From contig NZ_CP094669.1 of assembly GCF_022827545.1 (NCBI RefSeq), positions 5,387,001 to 5,451,000 on the forward strand: DNA of 64,000 nt. Reading direction: 5' to 3'. The stretch comes from Hymenobacter tibetensis (GTDB taxonomy: Bacteria > Bacteroidota > Bacteroidia > Cytophagales > Hymenobacteraceae). The position numbers and the translations under genes are program-made. Of the stretch, positions 1 through 8,769 are shown piece after piece. Numbering within the stretch: position 1 is the stretch's first letter; each line of letters begins with the position of its first letter. The notes under the pieces were generated by a model, which did not search any database, was not told the origin of the DNA, and worked only from the letters and a program-made list of their open reading frames with translations.

Positions 1-542
1 ATAGCCTCTGAAAAACAAAGACTTACAATAAGCTTGCTACTCACGGAGGGAGAGAATATGCTGACAGAGTCTCAGCTTCCCTTCATGCACCAACTGTCTA
101 CTGGGAGGGCAAACACTCGAACGACTTCGAGCTAGCCTAGCCCCGATACCTCATGACCACCTAGGGCCTACAACCAGCCACACGCCAGTTCACACCTTAT
201 GTTTACTTGTGCAAACGATTGTGATTTCATCATGCCTGCTTGGCTTTCAGAAAGCATTTCTCTAGCACCTAAAACGATTTTGCTAGCACAGCAACCCCAA
301 TCCATTCAGTCCGGGTATCCCCTCGTTTCAGTACCCTGCCATCAGCCCAAGGAAGCAACTTACCCAAGCTATATACAAGCTCGTCAGTTAAGAATCCTAC
401 TACACCTTCTACCACAAATTGCCTGAAAGCTTGCGACCGTTCACTGATTGTAGTTCGAACAGTTAGTATGAGCCGCTTACTCACACCAAGCCAGTTTATT
501 GCTTGTGCACGCGCTTGGTTGGTATTGCTGATTCTTTACAAC
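1..542. other. Gene-free stretch at window edge
   Basis: No protein family could be recognised in any frame. The only open frame of any length is 71 codons on the minus strand (269-484). It has no neighbour, promoter or family motif that I recognise, so I did not call it. The stretch looks more AT-rich than the flanking genes. It may be the eroded end of a gene lying outside the window. Confidence 0.5.
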
Positions 543-547
543 AGAAA

Positions 548-585
548 AAGGGCAGGGTCCCATCTTCCGATGAAACCCTGCCCTT
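548..585 (-). terminator. Rho-independent terminator after psd
   Basis: An 11-bp perfect inverted repeat (arms 548-558 and 575-585, GGGCAGGG core) is followed on the minus strand by a T-rich run. It lies about 75 bp beyond the psd stop codon, so it most likely ends the psd transcript. Confidence 0.85.
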
Positions 586-658
586 ATATGCTAGGTGCGC
601 TGCTAGTACTGTTGAGTTATCTGTGCAAAAGTATAGAAGCCAAACGATTGCTACCTGT

Positions 659-1339
659 TTAAAACAGGCTTGGTGACTCTGTTTTCAGTTGAGCAATGAT
701 GGTTTGACCGCCTTTTACCTTTTCACCGAGCTGTACTCTAATGTCGGTGTCGAGTGGCACAAAGATGTCGACGCGAGACCCGAACTTGATAAAGCCGAAC
801 TCTTCACCTTGGTTCACTTCGTCGCCCTCATTCACATACCATACAATACGCCGCGCCATGGCACCAGCAATCTGGCGAAATAACACAAGCGGACCGGCTT
901 CGCTTTCCACTACTACCGTGGTCCGCTCATTCTTGGTGCTACTTTTCGGGTGCCACGCCACCAAGTAATTGCCGGGATGATACTTGAAGTACCGCACGAT
1001 ACCCGAAATCGGATTGCGCGTGATATGCACATTGATTGGCGACATGAAGATGCTGATCTGCTTGCGCTCATCGTTGAAGTACTCGGTTTCCTGCACGTTT
1101 TCAATAACTACCACCTTTCCGTCGGCCGGAGCGGTAATAAGGTCTTCGTGCGTGAATAGCCGACGAGCCGGACTCCGGAAAAACTGGAGCAGCGTCAGGA
1201 ATACCAACACCGAGATACCGGCGAAAATCTGATTGAACGTAGCGTGGCGCGCATTCACGCGAAACAAGACCAGATTAACAGCCAGCAAGGCCAGCAGGGT
1301 GAAAAACAGAATGCGTCGACCTTCTTTGTGAATCTTCAT
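659..1339 (-). CDS. psd: Phosphatidylserine decarboxylase proenzyme (short form)
   Basis: Converts phosphatidylserine to phosphatidylethanolamine at the inner membrane, using a pyruvoyl cofactor made by self-cleavage. The 226-residue protein has N-terminal hydrophobic segments (about 10-52), then APADGKV at 70-76 and the conserved block around IFMSPINVHITRNP (97-110). FGS at 186-188 is the self-cleavage site, so Ser188 should become the pyruvoyl group. The length fits the short soluble-type Psd family found in Bacteroidota. The ATG at 1339 is the only sensible start. CdsA, which makes the CDP-diacylglycerol used upstream in the same pathway, lies on the same strand at 3218-4150, with gdh between them. 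A strong terminator follows. Confidence 0.93.
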   Translation of the reverse strand: MKIHKEGRRILFFTLLALLAVNLVLFRVNARHATFNQIFAGISVLVFLTLLQFFRSPARRLFTHEDLITAPADGKVVVIENVQETEYFNDERKQISIFMSPINVHITRNPISGIVRYFKYHPGNYLVAWHPKSSTKNERTTVVVESEAGPLVLFRQIAGAMARRIVWYVNEGDEVNQGEEFGFIKFGSRVDIFVPLDTDIRVQLGEKVKGGQTIIAQLKTESPSLF

Positions 1340-1655
1340 AAATCACTGATTTGCGCTAATATAAGTTGAGTACGCTGATTCCGGCGTTTCAACCAAAGAT
1401 CAGAGCAAATGGACCAGTTAAACTGGTCTAAATGCCACCGTAGAACAGAGAGTAGTGAACAGTAAATTCCCCTTCGGGATGCCCTGCTTCCTATACCTAA
1501 CAAATAATAGCCCGAGCCGCCGGCCCGGGCTATTCAAAAACAAATATAGTGGGTTCAGGACCACACTTCAGCTTTGTTGCTATCCGCGTTTAAGCTGAAA
1601 TAAACCGGCATTATCACCAGCGTTGAACGCTTGTGTGCCTGCTCGTGCTTACCAC
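1340..1655. other. Intergenic region between gdh and psd
   Basis: No gene is visible. The stretch holds the probable gdh terminator (1506-1534) and a small hairpin, ACCAGTT/AACTGGT, at 1413-1427. A minus-strand TATATTTG match to the Bacteroidota -7 box sits at 1541-1548, and it could start a separate psd transcript. No second promoter element is clear. Confidence 0.5.
1506..1534 (-). terminator. Probable terminator after gdh
   Basis: GC-rich inverted repeat with arms AATAGCCCG (1506-1514) and CGGGCTATT (1526-1534), followed on the minus strand by a TA-rich tail. It lies about 120 bp beyond the gdh stop. Confidence 0.7.
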
Positions 1656-2945
1656 TTAGAAGCCGCCGCGGAACTTATACGTTTGCGCTACCTTATCGAT
1701 GGCTACCACGTAGGCGGCGATGCGCATCGGTACATTATATTTTTGTGACGTGGCGTACACTTTTTCAAAAGCATCCGACATGATGCGGTCGGCCCGCTCG
1801 GTTACCATTTCTTCGGTCCACTTGAAGCCCTGCCGGTTCTGCACCCACTCGAAGTAGGATACCGTAACACCACCGGAGTTAGCCAAGATGTCGGGTACCA
1901 CCATGATGCCTTTCTCATTGATAATGGGGTCGGCGGAAGCGGCCGTTGGGCCATTGGCGCCTTCTACAATCAGCTTGGCTTTGATGTCGTGGGCGTTGTG
2001 CTCTGTGATTACGTCTTCCACGGCAGCCGGCACCAATACATCTACATCAGCAATGAGAAGGTCGTCGGCATTTTCCATCAGCACTGCACCCGTGAAACCG
2101 TCGAGGCGGCCTTTGTGCGCGTTTTTGTAGGCTACTGCCTCGTCGATGTTGATGCCAGCTTCGTTCCAGTAAGCACCGCTGATATCGGAAATGCACTTGA
2201 TGCGCACACCTTGCTCGCTGAGGAGTTTAGCAGCCCAGGTGCCCACATTGCCAAAGCCTTGCACGGCAGCCGAAACCTGCTTGGGGTCCATGCCCAGCTT
2301 TTTCATGGCAGCCAGCGCCGATACCATAACACCACGCCCGGTAGCTTCGGTACGGCCCAATGAGCCTCCCATTACCAGCGGCTTGCCTGTTACAACGGCC
2401 GGCGACGTAGCACCCACCGTCTTCGAGAATTCGTCCATCAGCCACGCCATTTCGCGCGGACCGGTGCCCATGTCGGGTGCAGGAATATCTTTGTCGGGAC
2501 CAAACACGTCTTTCATCGACATGGTGTAGCCCCGCGTGAGACGCTCGATTTCGCCGGCGCTCATGGTGGTAGGGTCGCAGATGATACCGCCTTTTGCACC
2601 GCCGTAAGGCAAGTCAACAACGGCGCACTTCCAGGTCATCCAGGCAGCCAGGGCCTTCACCTCGTCGAGGTGGACGTTTTTATCATAACGAATACCCCCC
2701 TTGGACGGGCCGAGGATGGTATTGTGCACTACGCGGTAGCCTTCGAAAACGCGCACCTTCCCATTGTCCATGGTAACAGGGATATGCACGATTACCTGCT
2801 TATCGGGTGCTTTCAGCACTTCATAGGTTTCATCGTCGAGGCCCAGAATTTCCGTGGCCACGTTGAAACGCGACATCATGGATTCTAGAGGATTTTCGCG
2901 GTCCAAAAGAGGAGCCGGTTCTTTGTACACCGTGGTGGCAGCCAT
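1656..2945 (-). CDS. gdhA: Glu/Leu/Phe/Val dehydrogenase, glutamate dehydrogenase type
   Basis: Catalyses reversible NAD(P)-dependent oxidative deamination of glutamate to 2-oxoglutarate and ammonia in the cytoplasm. The 429-residue length is typical of hexameric GDH of the GdhA/RocG kind. The N-terminal dimerisation domain carries the substrate lysine loop YGGAKGGI. The Rossmann domain shows GFGNVGTWAA, and ANSGGVTVSYFEW near the C-terminus matches the family. It is one of three members of this superfamily in the window (others at 24076 and 41649) and the one most like true glutamate dehydrogenase. A -7 box match lies about 90 bp upstream and a terminator follows, so it is probably transcribed alone although it lies between cdsA and psd. 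NAD or NADP preference cannot be read here. Confidence 0.93.
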   Translation of the reverse strand: MAATTVYKEPAPLLDRENPLESMMSRFNVATEILGLDDETYEVLKAPDKQVIVHIPVTMDNGKVRVFEGYRVVHNTILGPSKGGIRYDKNVHLDEVKALAAWMTWKCAVVDLPYGGAKGGIICDPTTMSAGEIERLTRGYTMSMKDVFGPDKDIPAPDMGTGPREMAWLMDEFSKTVGATSPAVVTGKPLVMGGSLGRTEATGRGVMVSALAAMKKLGMDPKQVSAAVQGFGNVGTWAAKLLSEQGVRIKCISDISGAYWNEAGINIDEAVAYKNAHKGRLDGFTGAVLMENADDLLIADVDVLVPAAVEDVITEHNAHDIKAKLIVEGANGPTAASADPIINEKGIMVVPDILANSGGVTVSYFEWVQNRQGFKWTEEMVTERADRIMSDAFEKVYATSQKYNVPMRIAAYVVAIDKVAQTYKFRGGF

Positions 2946-3036
2946 ACGTGTAAGAGTGAAGGATTGGGGTGGGGAATGAGAAAAAACGGCAGCTACTAAC
3001 GGTGGGATGTTGCAGCCGCGCGCGGAATTGACGGGT

Positions 3037-3044
3037 CAAAGGTA
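3037..3044 (-). promoter_or_regulatory. Bacteroidota -7 box upstream of gdh
   Basis: CAAAGGTA on the plus strand reads TACCTTTG on the minus strand, matching TAnnTTTG. It lies 92 bp before the gdh ATG. The -33 element at the expected distance is weak (TTTCG), so this is a moderate call. Confidence 0.4.
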
Positions 3045-3217
3045 GGTGGTTTCGCACATACGAAAGGCAGCTCGATGAGGTGCTATGCTCTCAGCCTCAA
3101 CGGGAGAGACAAGGATGTTTATTTGAGAATCACTATATTATGAACCGCTATAACACAGCTAATAGCGCTTCAGCAAATTCCAATCCGACAATTATAAAAT
3201 CACATAATTTATTTTGG

Positions 3218-4150
3218 TTACCCAACCACTAATTGCAGCAACGCTAGTACCGGTAGAATAAAAAGGAAGGCATCGAACCGGTCGAGCAAGCCACCGTGGC
3301 CGGGCATAATGCGGCCCGAATCTTTCACGCCTACGCTGCGCTTGAGCATGGACTCGGCTAGGTCGCCGAGGGGGCCGAAGACGGCTACGACTCCTGCTAC
3401 CACGAGGCGGTAGGTCAACGAAAGTTCGGGTAGCAAGTAACCCATAGCCCAGCCCATTGCCAACGTCAGCAAGAACCCACCAATGGCGCCTTCCCAGGTT
3501 TTGCCGGGCGAGATTTTAGGAGCCAGCTTGTGCTTGCCGAACGTTTTGCCGGCGGCATACGCGCCAATATCCGACGACCAGACCAAGAACAACAACGCCA
3601 AGATGCGGCGGTAATCATAGCCTACCGGGCCGTAGGCTACCAGGCTCAGGAAGCTCATCGGCAAGCTTACATACAGCAACCCGAGCAGGTTGATACCCAC
3701 GTTGGCGAAAGGGTTTATCTGCTGGTTTACTCGGGGCCACGCATACATCTCCCGCATAATCAGCACAACGGGCAGCAATATCACTACGCCTATCACGGCA
3801 GAGCCTGCCAAATGAAAGTCGGCGGCAGCAACGGGCAGTGCCTCGTCCGTTAGGTGAGCAAACACGGTGACGCCCAGGATGCCGGCAAAAATCAGGAGGC
3901 TGATGCCCCCGCCCAGCAAGGCGGCCGGCTTGTACCCTGCTACCCGCATCATGCGGTAGAACTCCCATAGCATCCGCATCTGAACCAAGCCGAAAAAGGC
4001 AGCAAAGGTCCAGACGCTGTACCACACGCAGCCCAGCAGCATAACCGCCCCAATCACGCCGAAGAGGAGCCGCTGGCCAAGGTTGGACATGGGCTTTTTG
4101 CCCGGCGCAGTGGGTTGGGGAGAGGCAGTGGCGGCGGGAGCGTCGGACAA
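3218..4150 (-). CDS. cdsA: Phosphatidate cytidylyltransferase
   Basis: Makes CDP-diacylglycerol from phosphatidic acid and CTP, the branch point for all membrane phospholipids. The protein is a multi-pass inner-membrane enzyme of 310 residues. The C-terminal half carries the CdsA signature, with KISPGKTWEGAIGG, then GDLAESMLKR, then KDSGRIMPGHGGLLDRFD near the end. The first codon used is TTG (4150), giving an N-terminus beginning MSDAPAA. An ATG 20 codons later (4090, MSNLGQRLL) sits just before the first membrane helix and is the alternative start. The CPBP protease gene lies 95 bp upstream on the same strand and psd lies downstream beyond gdh, so this looks like a phospholipid-synthesis neighbourhood. 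Confidence 0.93.
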   Translation of the reverse strand: MSDAPAATASPQPTAPGKKPMSNLGQRLLFGVIGAVMLLGCVWYSVWTFAAFFGLVQMRMLWEFYRMMRVAGYKPAALLGGGISLLIFAGILGVTVFAHLTDEALPVAAADFHLAGSAVIGVVILLPVVLIMREMYAWPRVNQQINPFANVGINLLGLLYVSLPMSFLSLVAYGPVGYDYRRILALLFLVWSSDIGAYAAGKTFGKHKLAPKISPGKTWEGAIGGFLLTLAMGWAMGYLLPELSLTYRLVVAGVVAVFGPLGDLAESMLKRSVGVKDSGRIMPGHGGLLDRFDAFLFILPVLALLQLVVG

Positions 4151-4245
4151 AGGAGTTGCTGATTTCTGGTTGTAAAGTTTCCGGTTGCTGCACTATCGAA
4201 GCCTAGTTGAACAGCAACCAGAACCCAACAATAAGTAAACCAAAA

Positions 4246-5295
4246 CTAACTTTTACTTACGTCAACCCCGTCGTGGTTGATGGTGCGGCCAACAACGGGC
4301 ACCCGCTGGGTGGTGTGGGCGGCTACCCCGCCGCCGCTTAGCGTGCGTAGTTCGGTGGGGTGCAGGTCGGCGGCGGGGCGCAGGGTGTGCCGGTAGAGCT
4401 GCCAGAGCAGGGCTCCGGTTATCAGCAACGACAACAACTGCAACCACCAAGGCAAGGCTTCGTTGGAATCAGGATCAAAGGTGGCAGCCGTTAGCATTTG
4501 GCGCTGCTGCAGGTAGAGCAGCACAATCTGGAAACCGTTCTGGGTGAAGTGCGCCACCATGGGCACCAGAATATTACCGCTCCACTCGTATAAGTATCCA
4601 AGTACTAGCCCTAATACAAAGCGCGGCACAAAGCCAAAGAACTGGAAGTGAATGGCGCTGAAGATAGCCGCTGCCAGCCATACCCCTACGTGCCGCGACC
4701 CAAACCATTGCACCAGGTTGCGCTGAATCACGCCCCGAAACACCAGTTCCTCGCTGATGGCTGGTACCACGGCAATGACTATCAGGCCGACTATAAACCG
4801 CCCGAAGGAAGTGAATTGGGTGAGGTACTTGGTGAGTACCTGCGCCCGATCTTCCATTTCGCGGGCCCCTTTCTCGAACTCCTGCAGAAAGCCGGGGAAA
4901 TGGGCTTTGGCGTTCCACTCCACCAGCCCCGACATAAACGGCACGCTGCATATAATAATAGCGAGTGCCAGCCCTAGCCACGCCAGCGGCACCGGCCGGC
5001 GCGGCGCAAAGTAGTCGGCCCAGGTGTAGCCCGTGAGCAGCGGCAATGCAAGGGCCGCGCCCCCAAAGCCCACGAACAGAAATACGCCCTGCGTGAGCAT
5101 CGAAACGCCCCAGCCGTTGGGGTAGGTGTCGGGCATGTTGGTTACGTTGCCGATTTCCAGCAGCCCCACCCCAAACAGTAGGTTGCTGAGCACGGCCATC
5201 AGAAAACCAGCCACACAAACGGCCAGCAGCATCAAGCCCACCAGCAACAGCAGATTGGCAAAGGGGTGCAATCGGCTGGACACGAAACCTTTCAT
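4246..5295 (-). CDS. CPBP-family intramembrane metalloprotease (CAAX protease-like)
   Basis: Predicted multi-pass membrane glutamic/metallo-type protease of the Abi/CPBP family (related to eukaryotic Rce1). Counting from the chosen ATG, the EE motif is at residues 182-183 (ISEELVFRG), a histidine at 216 (AIHFQFFG) and the HFTQN motif at 249-253. These are the three conserved active-site clusters. The start was put at the ATG at 5295 (MKGFVSSRL) because it directly precedes the first hydrophobic segment. An in-frame start at 5364 would add 23 polar residues. The substrate is unknown in bacteria. The gene is upstream of cdsA on the same strand and divergent from dusB. Confidence 0.85.
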   Translation of the reverse strand: MKGFVSSRLHPFANLLLLVGLMLLAVCVAGFLMAVLSNLLFGVGLLEIGNVTNMPDTYPNGWGVSMLTQGVFLFVGFGGAALALPLLTGYTWADYFAPRRPVPLAWLGLALAIIICSVPFMSGLVEWNAKAHFPGFLQEFEKGAREMEDRAQVLTKYLTQFTSFGRFIVGLIVIAVVPAISEELVFRGVIQRNLVQWFGSRHVGVWLAAAIFSAIHFQFFGFVPRFVLGLVLGYLYEWSGNILVPMVAHFTQNGFQIVLLYLQQRQMLTAATFDPDSNEALPWWLQLLSLLITGALLWQLYRHTLRPAADLHPTELRTLSGGGVAAHTTQRVPVVGRTINHDGVDVSKS

Positions 5296-5428
5296 AGCGA
5301 ATTGGGGTCTTGGGAGCTTAAGGTCTAAGAACTTGGTTTTGGGAAGGGCAACAGCCTCTACCATCAGTATTTCGCTTGCACGAAATACAAGCGCTTGGAA
5401 TCCCGAGCTTCTAAGTCCCTAGAAGACG

Positions 5429-5436
5429 TAAATTTG
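5429..5436 (+). promoter_or_regulatory. -7 box upstream of dusB
   Basis: TAAATTTG matches TAnnTTTG and ends 28 bp before the dusB start codon. This is the same spacing seen before hemA and prfA in this window. Confidence 0.5.
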
Positions 5437-5463
5437 CTGAAAATCCGCTAACCTTCTCTATCC

Positions 5464-6453
5464 GTGGTATACATCCGCGACCTTACTCTGCCTGATTTCC
5501 CGTTGCTGCTCGCGCCCATGGAGGACGTGTCGGACCCGCCGTTTCGGGCCGTGTGCAAAGCCAACGGAGCCGATTTAATGTACACCGAGTTTATTTCCTC
5601 GGAAGGCCTCATCCGGGACGCCGCCAAGAGCCGCAAAAAGCTCGACGTGTTCGACTATGAGCGGCCCATCGGCATCCAGTTGTTCGGCTCCGACGTGGAG
5701 ACGATGGGCGAGTGTGCGCGCATCAGCACCCTGGCCGGCCCCGACCTCATCGACATCAACTACGGCTGCCCGGTGAAGCAGGTGGCGTGCCGCGGTGCCG
5801 GCGCGGCCCTGTTGCGCGACGTACCGAAGATGGTGGAAATGACCTCAGCCGTGGTGAAAGCTACGCACCTACCCGTGACCGTGAAAACTCGCCTCGGCTG
5901 GGACGATGCCACCAAGAACGTAGAGGATGTAGCCGAACGCCTACAGGATATTGGTATAGAAGCGCTTACCGTACACGGCCGCACCCGCGTGCAGATGTAT
6001 AAAGGCGACGCCGACTGGCGCCTGATTGCCAAAATCAAAGAGAACCCCCGCATTCGGATTCCTATCTTCGGCAACGGCGACATTGACTCGCCGCAAAAAG
6101 CCGTGGAGTACAAAAACCGCTACGGCGTAGATGGCGTCATGATTGGGCGGGCCAGCATTGGTTACCCCTGGATATTCCGGGAGGTGAAGCACTACGTGGC
6201 AACCGGCGAGCTACTGGCGCCCCCCACCGTGGAGGAACGTGTGAATATGTGCCGCATGCACTTCGATAAGAGCATCGAATGGAAAGGGCAGCGCGTGGGC
6301 ATCTTCGAGATGCGCCGCCACTACGCCCAGTACTTCCGCGGCCTCGAAGGCGCCAAAAGCTGGCGCATGCGCCTCGTTGAAACCGACTCGGTGGAAGAAG
6401 TCCACTCCATTCTCGACGAAATAATTGCTGCCGAGCCCGTTTTGGTGGGGTAA
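5464..6453 (+). CDS. dusB: tRNA-dihydrouridine synthase
   Basis: FMN-dependent enzyme that reduces specific uridines in the tRNA D-loop to dihydrouridine. The 329-residue TIM-barrel protein shows APMEDVSDPPFR near the N-terminus, then NYGCPVKQVACRGAGAALL with the catalytic cysteine. It continues with VHGRTRVQMYKG, GNGDID and DGVMIGRASIGYPWIF, all in family order. The start is GTG at 5464. No in-frame ATG lies upstream, and the next methionine (MEDVSD) is already inside the first FMN-binding motif. A -7 box match ends 28 bp before it. DusB is the widespread housekeeping subfamily and fits best by length and motifs. Confidence 0.92.
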   Translation: MVYIRDLTLPDFPLLLAPMEDVSDPPFRAVCKANGADLMYTEFISSEGLIRDAAKSRKKLDVFDYERPIGIQLFGSDVETMGECARISTLAGPDLIDINYGCPVKQVACRGAGAALLRDVPKMVEMTSAVVKATHLPVTVKTRLGWDDATKNVEDVAERLQDIGIEALTVHGRTRVQMYKGDADWRLIAKIKENPRIRIPIFGNGDIDSPQKAVEYKNRYGVDGVMIGRASIGYPWIFREVKHYVATGELLAPPTVEERVNMCRMHFDKSIEWKGQRVGIFEMRRHYAQYFRGLEGAKSWRMRLVETDSVEEVHSILDEIIAAEPVLVG

Positions 6454-6529
6454 TTGTTTTGTCTCTGTCGTTGGGGCACGCCAGACCAGACTGGTGTGCC
6501 TTTACGGCTTTTTGCGCCGCTACTCTTGT

Positions 6530-7489
6530 ATGTCTACCACTCCCGCCCCAGCCGTAACGGCTGCCCCTAGCACTCCACCCGTAGCGCCCCCACCCCCCGT
6601 TAAGATTCCGGCTTCGGCTTGGGGACTGCTTGTTATCCTGGCCAGCATTTGGGGCACTTCCTTTATTCTGATGAAGAAGGGCCTGGTGGTGTTCTCGGCA
6701 CTAGAGCTAGGAGCGGCGCGTGTGAGTGTAGCGGCGCTGCTGTTGCTGCCGTTCGCGCTGAAGCACCTTGGCAAAGTAGATCGGGGCCGCTTTAAATGGC
6801 TGCTGCTAAGCGGCGTAGTGGGCACCCTGATTCCGGCGTTTCTGTTTGCGTACGCTGAAACCCGGCTGGCCTCTGGGTTGGCGGGTGTGCTCAATGCGCT
6901 TACTGTGGTGTTCACCTTGGTAGTGGGCGCCGCTTTGTTCGGGCAGAAACTGACGGGGTTACGGGTGCTCGGTATTACACTGGGCCTGGTGGGCACGGTG
7001 GTACTAATGCTGCTGGGCGGCAGCGGCGGGGCGGCCACCCCTTCCGGCGAAGGCAACGCCTGGTACGGGCTCTACATCGTGCTGGCTACGCTTGGCTACG
7101 GGTTCAGCGTGAACATCATCAAGCACCATTTCCATGGCATTCCGGCGGTAGCCGTCACTAGTTTGCTGCTTTTCTTTATTGGCGGACCAGCCTTGGCATT
7201 CTTGCTGGTGGGCACCGATTTTCTGTCGAAGCTGGCTACGGTGCCGGGCGCGTGGCCGGCCTTCGGGTACATTGCGCTACTAGCTACCATGAGTACAGCG
7301 GTGGCAATGGTGCTCTTCAATAAGCTCATCCAAAGCTCCACCGCTCTCTTCGCGTCTTCTAATACCTACCTGATTCCAGTGGTAGCACTTGGCTGGGGGT
7401 TGCTCGATGGCGAAGATTTCAACCTGTGGCATCTGCTTGGCATGGGCATCATCCTGCTCAGCGTAGCCATCATTCACCGGGCCAAGTAA
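6530..7489 (+). CDS. EamA/DMT-family transporter
   Basis: A 319-residue inner-membrane protein with about ten hydrophobic helices arranged as two EamA repeats. Each repeat begins with the characteristic pattern (WGLLVILASIWGTSFI in the first; LYIVLATLGYGFSVN in the second). Members usually export amino acids or other metabolites; the substrate here cannot be inferred. The ATG at 6530 is chosen because the in-frame upstream extension runs through low-quality sequence overlapping the end of dusB. The first 30 residues are Pro/Ala-rich and probably cytoplasmic. It follows dusB on the same strand with a 76-bp gap. Confidence 0.85.
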   Translation: MSTTPAPAVTAAPSTPPVAPPPPVKIPASAWGLLVILASIWGTSFILMKKGLVVFSALELGAARVSVAALLLLPFALKHLGKVDRGRFKWLLLSGVVGTLIPAFLFAYAETRLASGLAGVLNALTVVFTLVVGAALFGQKLTGLRVLGITLGLVGTVVLMLLGGSGGAATPSGEGNAWYGLYIVLATLGYGFSVNIIKHHFHGIPAVAVTSLLLFFIGGPALAFLLVGTDFLSKLATVPGAWPAFGYIALLATMSTAVAMVLFNKLIQSSTALFASSNTYLIPVVALGWGLLDGEDFNLWHLLGMGIILLSVAIIHRAK

Positions 7490-7606
7490 ACTGCGCGTTG
7501 TCGGTGTTCTTGCAGTAAACCGACAACCAACACTCAACCCTGCGCCCTAGGGTTCCACCACTTCTGGGCCTGCAACTTTAGCCGGCCACCCAGCAGAGAG
7601 TGGAAG

Positions 7607-8581
7607 CTAGAACGCCACCTGCAACCCGAATTGCACCCACTTGTGCGTGCGGCCCCCATCGAATTCCGGCGACACCCACACGGCAGAAGTTTCCAGGCGC
7701 ACCCCCTCAAAGCCCAGCCCCAGCGTACCTGTCCCACGAGCTACCGTGCGGTGCACGGCGCTGGCTGGCAACGTATACGGATTGTCTTGGCGGAAAAGTC
7801 CACCCTGCAACGTAGCGTTGTAGCCAAGTACACGGCCCTCCACTTGCCCTTCCGCGTACAGTTGCGCCCGGCGCTGCCCCCTCCGACCGGCCCGGCCAGC
7901 TACGCCCAAGTTGCGGAAATACGGATTCAGCAGCCCGACCCGCAGGCGGCTCCCGGCTCCGGCATAGGTTTGTAACGTGCCCAACGAGGCTTGCGCTGAA
8001 CCAACAAGCTCCACTCCACGTCCTAGGGTCAGCAGTTGTTTTTCCAGCTTTGCCTCATAGCCTAGCACTAGGTCGTTCTGAATCTGGTAGTCCCAGCCGC
8101 GGGGTGTAGGCGCATCCAGCAATTCGTGCAGCTTGGTTTGGAATCCTTTGGCTCCGGCCGCCGGCCCAATAACGCCCACGTTTAGCGCGGTAGTCAACCG
8201 AAAACGCCGCGTGGGGTGATTCACCACCCGAAACAGGTCGGCGTAGATGTAGGAGGCATAAGGCCGGTCATTCAAGCGAATAAACGCATCCTGAATGCGC
8301 AACGGGGTGAAGCCGTCGTAGTGCAGTTTGATGCCATGATAGCGGGTACTGCTCACGGGCACCGGCCCCAGTATCCGGTTGACTGGCGAATGACCCAGCC
8401 CAGGCAGCACCACGAGCAGCGTCATGCCTTGCGTGAAATAGTAGTCGGTTCGGAAAAAGGCATCGTTGGCGAAGGTGTACGCCACTAGGCGGTCGGGGCT
8501 AGTCTGGCTGCTATCGGGGCGTTGCGCTTGCGTAGTAGCTAAACTAAATAAGAGCAGGAAAAGCCCGCAGAAGTAGCGCAT
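7607..8581 (-). CDS. LpxR-like lipid A deacylase (DUF2219), outer membrane
   Basis: Predicted outer-membrane beta-barrel related to LpxR, which removes the 3'-acyloxyacyl chain from lipid A in Salmonella and Helicobacter. After a signal peptide (MRYFCGLFLLLFSLATTQAQ), the mature protein shows the family pattern. FANDAFFRTDYYFTQGM carries the Asn-Asp pair and Thr-Asp region. A histidine in TKLHELL is followed by GWDYQIQND, and GAGSRLRVGLLN lies in a late strand. The protein is 324 residues from the ATG at 8581 and ends in an aromatic-rich strand finishing with Phe, as expected for outer-membrane insertion. No other lipid A modification gene is adjacent. Activity is inferred from the family only. 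Confidence 0.8.
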   Translation of the reverse strand: MRYFCGLFLLLFSLATTQAQRPDSSQTSPDRLVAYTFANDAFFRTDYYFTQGMTLLVVLPGLGHSPVNRILGPVPVSSTRYHGIKLHYDGFTPLRIQDAFIRLNDRPYASYIYADLFRVVNHPTRRFRLTTALNVGVIGPAAGAKGFQTKLHELLDAPTPRGWDYQIQNDLVLGYEAKLEKQLLTLGRGVELVGSAQASLGTLQTYAGAGSRLRVGLLNPYFRNLGVAGRAGRRGQRRAQLYAEGQVEGRVLGYNATLQGGLFRQDNPYTLPASAVHRTVARGTGTLGLGFEGVRLETSAVWVSPEFDGGRTHKWVQFGLQVAF

Positions 8582-8769
8582 CAGAGAAGTGAACAACGTA
8601 TGCCGTTACCTACGCACCTGCTTCCTGAGCAGCCTTACCTGTAAGCAAGTTTAATGGCTGCGGTAATGCATGCTCTTCCCGCCTGGGTGCAGCCCGCAGT
8701 TGAGTGAATAGCCCACGGATAGATGGCCGTCCGAGGTTTCGCAGCTTTCCGAGGAGGCAACGACTGCCC

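Noticed and set aside
269..484. 71-codon open frame on the minus strand at the window edge (possible transposase fragment)
   Set aside because: Composition is plausible, but there is no family motif, inverted repeat or target duplication, and no neighbouring partial copy. Left uncalled.
3615..4193. Long open frame on the same strand but another frame than cdsA
   Set aside because: It is a shadow of the high-GC cdsA gene, with low-complexity Arg/Gly/Ala composition and no motifs.
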